From Acidimicrobiia bacterium (lineage in GTDB: Bacteria > Actinomycetota > Acidimicrobiia > Spongiisociales > ZC4RG35): 10,011 bases of DNA. The stretch's first letter is position 1, and each line of letters starts with the position of its first letter. Positions 6,314 to 10,011 of this stretch are shown one piece after another. A model generated the notes under the pieces. The model did no database searches and was not told the DNA's origin. It worked only from the letters and a program-made list of their open reading frames with translations. Where the stretch lies: positions 1 through 10,011 of the forward strand of contig JAOUGY010000124.1 of the NCBI GenBank assembly GCA_029865445.1. Direction: 5' to 3'. The position numbers and the translations under genes were made by a program.

Positions 6314-6949
6314 ATGGTGGGCGACGTGGCTGAACACGCTCACGAACCGACTCACGACGAGCACCGTCACGGTGGTCGACACTGCCACGACCACGGGCCG
6401 GCCCGCTGGCGGGGGCTAGTGCGGTGGCTGTACCCGTATTTGCACCGAAATCCGCCGTCGAACCGGCTGGTGGTGGATCTGGCCGGGCCGGGTCCCGACG
6501 ACCGAACGCTCGACGTCGGGTGTGGGCCGGGAGCGGCTGTGCGGGCCGCGGCGTCGGTCGCCCGGGAGGCGGTGGGCGTCGATCCTTCGGTCAGGATGTT
6601 GAAGATCGCCCGGCGTCGTAGTCGCGGTCATTCCAATGTTCGGTTCGTGGAGGCGCCGGCCCACAAACTTCCTTTTGGGGACGGCGAGTTCGACGTGGCA
6701 TGGACCGTCCACGCCCTCCACCATTGGGGTGACGAAGGCGCAGGGCTGGCAGAGGTCCATCGGATTCTGTCTCCGGGCGGCCGCCTTCTCGTGATGGAGG
6801 CCCTCGATCCTGGGAAGCCCTGGGGTATCGGCGAGGAAGACGTCGACCGGATATCCCGGCTGCTGAGAGAGGTCGGGTTCACCGAGGTCACACGGTCGAA
6901 TCACGCGTCCGACGGGTTCGACGAAGTGGTGCTCACCGCGACTCGGTGA
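6314..6949 (+). CDS. SAM-dependent methyltransferase with His-rich N-terminus
   Basis: Class I methyltransferase of 211 residues. Motif I LDVGCGPG is at 66-73 and the ribose-binding acid is D90 in GVDPS. PFGDGEFDVAW at 120-130 and ILSPGGRLLV at 151-160 are typical of the Methyltransf_11 group. Residues 8-27 hold eight histidines and one cysteine (H8, H10, H14, H17, H19, H23, C24, H25, H27), which looks like a metal-binding or metal-buffering tail. The ATG at 6314 is used here. A GTG at 6326 is equally credible because TATGGT (6313-6318) sits seven bases before it, the spacing of a leaderless actinobacterial promoter; either start keeps the His-rich segment. The acceptor is unknown. The His tail suggests a link to metals or metalloids, but that is inference. 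Confidence 0.87.
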   Translation: MVGDVAEHAHEPTHDEHRHGGRHCHDHGPARWRGLVRWLYPYLHRNPPSNRLVVDLAGPGPDDRTLDVGCGPGAAVRAAASVAREAVGVDPSVRMLKIARRRSRGHSNVRFVEAPAHKLPFGDGEFDVAWTVHALHHWGDEGAGLAEVHRILSPGGRLLVMEALDPGKPWGIGEEDVDRISRLLREVGFTEVTRSNHASDGFDEVVLTATR

Positions 6950-6964
6950 AACCCCGGCAGGGTG

Positions 6965-7135
6965 TCACGAGCCGGCGACGGCAGCGAGACGGAGCGGCAC
7001 GACCTGGGAGATCTCGGTGAAGTCGTTTTCGGCCGCGAGCAGCTTGGCCTGCGTCTCGTGGCGATGGCCGCGATCGGGTAGTCGATGAGTCCGCTGGGGT
7101 GATGCCTTGGCAGCGACACTGGCGATGGCGTCATC
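6965..7135 (-). pseudogene. remnant of a VapC/PIN-domain toxin C-terminus, frameshifted
   Basis: No intact gene fills the gap between the methyltransferase and the YccF gene, but the leftward strand holds what looks like the end of a PIN-domain ribonuclease. In one frame (about 7092-7060) it reads GLIDYPIAAIA, matching the PIN segment around the third active-site acid (xxDxLIAAxA). In the next frame (7060-6968) it reads HETQAKLLAAENDF and then TEISQVVPLRL, matching the end around the fourth acid (DxDF) and the usual PLR tail, before a TGA at 6965-6967. A single-base frameshift near 7060 joins the two. Everything N-terminal is missing or unrecognisable because the YccF gene begins at 7196, and no antitoxin gene is nearby. 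VapC toxins cut RNA; this fragment cannot be functional. The match is by eye. Confidence 0.5.
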
Positions 7136-7183
7136 GAACGCTGCTGGCGAGCGCACTCTCAAGTGATCCGCCTCCGTCGGAGG

Positions 7184-7189
7184 TAGCCT
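7184..7189 (+). promoter_or_regulatory. -10-like box for a possibly leaderless YccF mRNA
   Basis: TAGCCT fits the actinobacterial TANNNT -10 box and ends six bases before the GTG at 7196, the usual spacing for a leaderless transcript. A competing reading is a ribosome site: GGAGG at 7179-7183 lies 12 bases before the GTG, which is long, and forms half of a CCTCCG-T-CGGAGG inverted repeat (7171-7183). No clear -35 box is visible. Confidence 0.35.
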
Positions 7190-7195
7190 TGGCTT

Positions 7196-7603
7196 GTGAG
7201 GACGCTCGGCAACGTGTTGTGGCTGCTGTTGGCGGGGATCTGGCTGGCGATCGGCTACGCGGTTGCGGGTCTCATCTCCTTCGTCTTCATCGTGACGATC
7301 CCGTTCGGGATTGCGTCGTTCCGGCTCGCCGGGTTCGTCTTGTGGCCGTTCGGCCGGACGGTCGTGTTCCGGCGCACTGCGGGGTTGTGGTCGGTGATCG
7401 GGAACGTCGTGTGGGTGATCGTTGTGGGGTGGGAATTGGCGGTGGCTCACCTGATCGCCGGGTTGGTTCTGTGCCTGACGATCATCGGGATTCCTTTCGG
7501 TGTCGCCTGCTGGAAGATGGTCCCGCTGGCGCTCCTTCCCCTGGGCCGCGAGGTCGTCCCGCTGCGTGGGGGCCACGCCGACCCGTACGGGCTCCCGAAC
7601 TGA
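7196..7603 (+). CDS. YccF-family inner membrane protein
   Basis: Integral membrane protein of 135 residues made of two tandem YccF (DUF307) repeats. Residues 4-57 (starting LGNVLW, ending PFGRTVV) and 68-121 (starting IGNVVW, ending PLGREVV) align without gaps at an offset of 64. Each carries a long hydrophobic stretch and an IPFG motif (TIPFGIA at 34-40, GIPFGVA at 98-104). This duplicated layout matches E. coli YccF, which has the same MRT start and GRRVV-like ending. The family's molecular function is unknown. The start is the GTG at 7196, close behind a TANNNT box. The short polar tail GGHADPYGLPN is probably cytoplasmic. No partner gene is evident nearby. Confidence 0.9.
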   Translation: MRTLGNVLWLLLAGIWLAIGYAVAGLISFVFIVTIPFGIASFRLAGFVLWPFGRTVVFRRTAGLWSVIGNVVWVIVVGWELAVAHLIAGLVLCLTIIGIPFGVACWKMVPLALLPLGREVVPLRGGHADPYGLPN

Positions 7604-7759
7604 GTGATTGATCGGTCCCGAAGGCCCGAGTTCGGCGATCGGAACCGTCGAGGAGCCGGCCGAGGTTCGATCCGGCTCCAAGTCACAGCTGGGACTCGCC
7701 CGACCAAGCGTGCGTTCACCTGCGTACGCTTGGTGGGCCGAGCGATGGGAGGCAGGGAA
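7604..7759. repeat. non-coding gap with two strong inverted repeats
   Basis: Between the YccF gene and the next ORF there are two potential hairpins. The first, 7652-7679, has perfect eight-base arms GGAGCCGG and CCGGCTCC around a 12-base loop. The second, 7703-7734, has 12-base arms ACCAAGCGTGCG and CGTACGCTTGGT around an eight-base loop; eleven pairs are Watson-Crick and one is G-T. Neither is followed by a T tract. They may act as factor-dependent terminator or processing structures after YccF, or as regulatory elements in the leader of the next gene. Confidence 0.5.
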
Positions 7760-8182
7760 ATGGCTGACGGCGACGGGCAGGGCATGGCAGATTCGGGTGC
7801 TTCGGAGCGTGGGAGCGCTCTACCGGCTCCCAATTCGGGCGAGATGTTGGTGTTCGTCGGCGCCGCAGTGGTGCTGGCCGGGTGGGTTCTGTTCGATCTT
7901 CTGATCGACGACTACGGCACAGACGTCGCTTCGTTTGCGCTGGCGGTGTTCATCGTTGTGGCGGCGATGACCAACCGGGATCGGAAGACGGAGCCCCCAG
8001 TGCCACACGCCACCGCGATGTTCGTGGCTGGGGGAGTGCTGGGAGTGCTCGGAGTGGCGTTTCTCCTGGAGGAGGTCCGCGACGGCATCCTGGGCGCCGG
8101 GTTCCTCACCGTGATCGGCGCCCTCGTGTACTACGGAGGTGCGATCGTCGCCGGTGTGGGAGCACTGCAACTGAAGAAGTGA
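7760..8182 (+). CDS. four-helix membrane protein of unknown function
   Basis: Unrecognised membrane protein of 140 residues. The ATG at 7760 is preceded by GGGAGG at seven bases, so I prefer it to the ATG at 7745 and to the longer open frame. The first 30 residues are polar and low in complexity (rich in Gly, Ala, Ser, Asp). Four hydrophobic segments follow at about 34-51, 54-72, 86-105 and 111-134. Charged loops include LLIDDYGTD after the first, NRDRKTEPP after the second and LLEEVRDG after the third. The tail ends in LKK. The gene follows two hairpins and ends 23 bases before the long perfect palindrome at 8206-8251. No domain is recognised and no function is proposed. Confidence 0.75.
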   Translation: MADGDGQGMADSGASERGSALPAPNSGEMLVFVGAAVVLAGWVLFDLLIDDYGTDVASFALAVFIVVAAMTNRDRKTEPPVPHATAMFVAGGVLGVLGVAFLLEEVRDGILGAGFLTVIGALVYYGGAIVAGVGALQLKK

Positions 8183-8205
8183 CAGAGCGGGCCGACGGCT
8201 GTGTG

Positions 8206-8251
8206 AAATTGCGTACGGGAGTGCCATATACGGCACTCCCGTACGCAATTT
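8206..8251. terminator. 46-base perfect hairpin, probable bidirectional terminator
   Basis: Two exact 20-base complementary arms enclose the six-base loop ATATAC. The left arm starts AAATTGCGTACGG and the right arm ends CCGTACGCAATTT. The element lies between the end of the rightward membrane-protein gene (8182) and the stop of leftward nrdJ (8268). The outer AAATT/AATTT gives each transcript a short U-rich 3' end of the stem, so the hairpin could stop both convergent genes. The U run is short for a classic terminator, but the stem is exceptionally stable. Confidence 0.75.
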
Positions 8252-8267
8252 GGGCTTGGTGGTGGGG

Positions 8268-10011
8268 TCAGCTGCAGCCGAGGCTGTTGCCGCAGTTCAG
8301 GCACTTGTAGCAAGAGCCGTTCCGCACGGTGATGTGACCGCAGGTGTCGCACAACGGTGCGTCGCCCATCATGTCCGACAGTGCCGCGTTCATGCTGGCG
8401 GTCCCGGCGTCCACGGCCTTGGCCGCCACCGCCGCCGGGGCTTTCGCCGGTGCCGGCGCCTCGGGTGCGGTCACCTTGCCTTCGGTGAACTCGACGGCTT
8501 TCGCCACCGCGTCCACGTCCTTCTCGGCAGCCACGTCGAACAATTCGGGCTGGTCGCCCGCCTCGGCGGCGATGCCCTTCTTCGGTCCGGGCAGTTCTCC
8601 GTCGCGAACCGGTGGCACCTGGGCGAGTTCGTCCCGATGCAGGTACTCCACACCGAGCGCCCGGAACACGTAGTCGACGATCGAGTTCGACATCTTGATG
8701 TTGGGATGCCCCTCCACCATGCCTCTCGGCTCGAACGTCTGGAACGTGAACGTGTCCACGAACTCCTGGAGCGGCACCCCGTACTGGAGGCCCTTCGACA
8801 CGGCGATGGCGAAGCAACTGAGGATGCCCTTGAGGGTTGCCCCCTCCTTGGCCAGGTCGATGAACACCTCACCGAGCGTCCCGTCTTCGTACTCGCCCGT
8901 GCGCAGGTACACCTTGTGTCCACCGACGCGGGCCTCCTGGGTGTACCCGCCGCGGCGGCCCGGGAGTACGAACCGGGGTGGGCTCATCCCCAGCTGGTAG
9001 GCCTGGGTGGGCGACACGCCGGCGGGGATCTGACCCCAGGCGATCTTCTTCTCCGCCTCGTGGGCGGCGGTGATCTCTTCGGTCTCCTCGTCGGACTGGC
9101 CGTCGTCGGAACCGGCCGACAGCGGCTGGGATGCCTTCGAGCCGTCCCGGTACAACGCCATCGCCTTCAACCCGAGCTCCCAGCTCAGCCGGTACGACTC
9201 CTCGATGTCGGCAGTCGTGGCCTCGTTGGGCATGTTGATCGTCTTCGAGATGGCCCCCGAGATGAACGGCTGGGCGGCCGCCATCATCCGGATGTGACCG
9301 GTGTGATGGATGAACCGGGTCCCGTACTTGCCGTTCTTGTTGGCCGTGTCGAAGACCGACAGGTGCTCCGGCGCCAGGTGTGGTGCACCTTCGATGGTCT
9401 GACGGCCACAGATCACGTCGTTGGCTTCGCTGATCTGAGCGGAACTGAACCCGAGGGCACGCAACAGGTCGAACTCCCAGCTCGTGTACTCGTCGACCTC
9501 GAAACCGAGTCGCTGCAGCGTCGCCTCACCCACCACGAACACGTTGAAGGCATGCCTCAGCTCGAACACCGTGGGGAGGGTCTTTTCGATCTTGGCGATC
9601 TCCTCGTCGGTGAAGCCCTTTTCTGCGAGCGATTCCCGGTTGACATGTGGTGCGCCCTCGAAGGTGGAGGTACCCACGATGTACTTCACCATCTCGTCGA
9701 TCTGGCCTTCGCCGTATCCGAGGCGGCGCAGGGCCGGGGTGACGGACTGGTTGACGATCTTGAAGTACCCGCCACCGGCCAGTTTCTTGAACTTGACCAG
9801 GGCGAAATCGGGTTCGACACCGGTGGTGTCACAGTCCATGAGCAGTCCGATGGTTCCCGTGGGGGCGAGCACGGTGGCCTGGGCATTGCGATAACCGTGC
9901 TGTTCGCCCAGGCTCAACGCCAGGTCCCAGCTTTCACGAGCGGCGAGCAGCAGGTCGAGCGGCGCCAGCTTCTGGTCGATCGTCATCACGTGGCTGGTGA
10001 CACCTTCGAAC
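8268..10011 (-). CDS. nrdJ: adenosylcobalamin-dependent ribonucleotide reductase (class II), C-terminal part
   Basis: Cytoplasmic enzyme that makes deoxyribonucleotides from ribonucleotides using coenzyme B12. The frame is open to the right edge, with 580 residues visible; full NrdJ of this type is around 950, so the N-terminal third or more is outside. Counting from the edge, the C-terminal catalytic-barrel segment PTGTIGLLMD-CDTTGVEPDF is at about 50-69, with the active-site-region Cys at 60. The conserved HIRMMAAAQPFISGAISKT is at about 239-257. A TSCPD-like domain covers about 365-457. An Ala/Pro/Lys-rich linker covers about 510-537. The tail has C554/C557, C567/C570/C573 and C579, a zinc-ribbon-like region whose cysteines include those that re-reduce the active site. 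In Streptomyces nrdJ is regulated by NrdR and B12; any such control lies beyond this window. The family call is secure. Confidence 0.96.
   Translation of the reverse strand, partial: FEGVTSHVMTIDQKLAPLDLLLAARESWDLALSLGEQHGYRNAQATVLAPTGTIGLLMDCDTTGVEPDFALVKFKKLAGGGYFKIVNQSVTPALRRLGYGEGQIDEMVKYIVGTSTFEGAPHVNRESLAEKGFTDEEIAKIEKTLPTVFELRHAFNVFVVGEATLQRLGFEVDEYTSWEFDLLRALGFSSAQISEANDVICGRQTIEGAPHLAPEHLSVFDTANKNGKYGTRFIHHTGHIRMMAAAQPFISGAISKTINMPNEATTADIEESYRLSWELGLKAMALYRDGSKASQPLSAGSDDGQSDEETEEITAAHEAEKKIAWGQIPAGVSPTQAYQLGMSPPRFVLPGRRGGYTQEARVGGHKVYLRTGEYEDGTLGEVFIDLAKEGATLKGILSCFAIAVSKGLQYGVPLQEFVDTFTFQTFEPRGMVEGHPNIKMSNSIVDYVFRALGVEYLHRDELAQVPPVRDGELPGPKKGIAAEAGDQPELFDVAAEKDVDAVAKAVEFTEGKVTAPEAPAPAKAPAAVAAKAVDAGTASMNAALSDMMGDAPLCDTCGHITVRNGSCYKCLNCGNSLGCS

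Noticed and set aside
6965..7681. A 238-codon leftward frame across the YccF gene
   Set aside because: Most of it is antisense to YccF and is Arg/Gln/Pro-rich. Only its last part shows the PIN-like remnant, and there the true match changes frame.
7604..7690. A T-loop-like string (GGTTCGATCC) suggesting a tRNA 3' part
   Set aside because: The five-base T stem does not pair (CGAGG against CGGCT) and no acceptor stem or anticodon arm can be built around it. The pairing present is the GGAGCCGG/CCGGCTCC inverted repeat instead.
7604..7759. Extension of the four-helix membrane protein to the upstream open frame at 7604
   Set aside because: The added residues are Arg/Thr-rich with no protein-like features and run through two hairpins, while the ATG at 7760 has a good ribosome site.

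Overview
The window is GC-rich chromosomal DNA with many GTG starts, tightly packed short operons and almost all genes of housekeeping or conserved-hypothetical type. Together with a coenzyme B12-dependent (class II) ribonucleotide reductase, a lipoprotein of the META type and possible leaderless-type -10 boxes close to start codons, this suggests an actinobacterium, perhaps of the Acidimicrobiia. That placement is an inference; no rRNA or other phylogenetic marker is present. I see no insertion sequence, phage gene, CRISPR array, tRNA or rRNA.

Left third (1-2855). Three genes read leftward in probable co-transcription: a class I SAM methyltransferase, an SRPBCC/polyketide-cyclase-like protein, and a DnaJ-type co-chaperone cut by the left edge. 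Divergent from them is a GntR/FadR-type (FCD) repressor. The intergenic space holds a perfect TGGTCGACCA palindrome ten bases before the repressor start, which is a good candidate autoregulatory operator.

Middle (2933-5169). A secreted lipoprotein with two META-like domains is followed by a 217-base divergent intergenic region. This region separates a small leftward ORF with a signal peptide and good ribosome binding site from a rightward exported PHP-domain metallohydrolase of the CehA/McbA type. All three products are predicted to leave the cytoplasm.

Right-middle (5195-8182). A short-chain dehydrogenase and a small three-helix membrane protein read leftward. Divergent from them is a SAM methyltransferase with a strikingly histidine-rich N-terminus. 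Next come the frameshifted remains of a VapC/PIN toxin C-terminus, a YccF-family membrane protein with two 54-residue repeats, and a four-helix membrane protein of unknown function preceded by two strong inverted repeats.

Right end (8206-10011). A 46-base perfect hairpin (20-bp stem) sits between convergent genes and looks like a bidirectional terminator. Beyond it lies the C-terminal part of nrdJ, complete with its cysteine-rich tail and truncated by the right edge. I do not see a clear new multi-gene system. The points most worth checking are the PIN-toxin remnant, the exported PHP gene with its divergent small secreted ORF, the His-rich methyltransferase, and the long palindromes.
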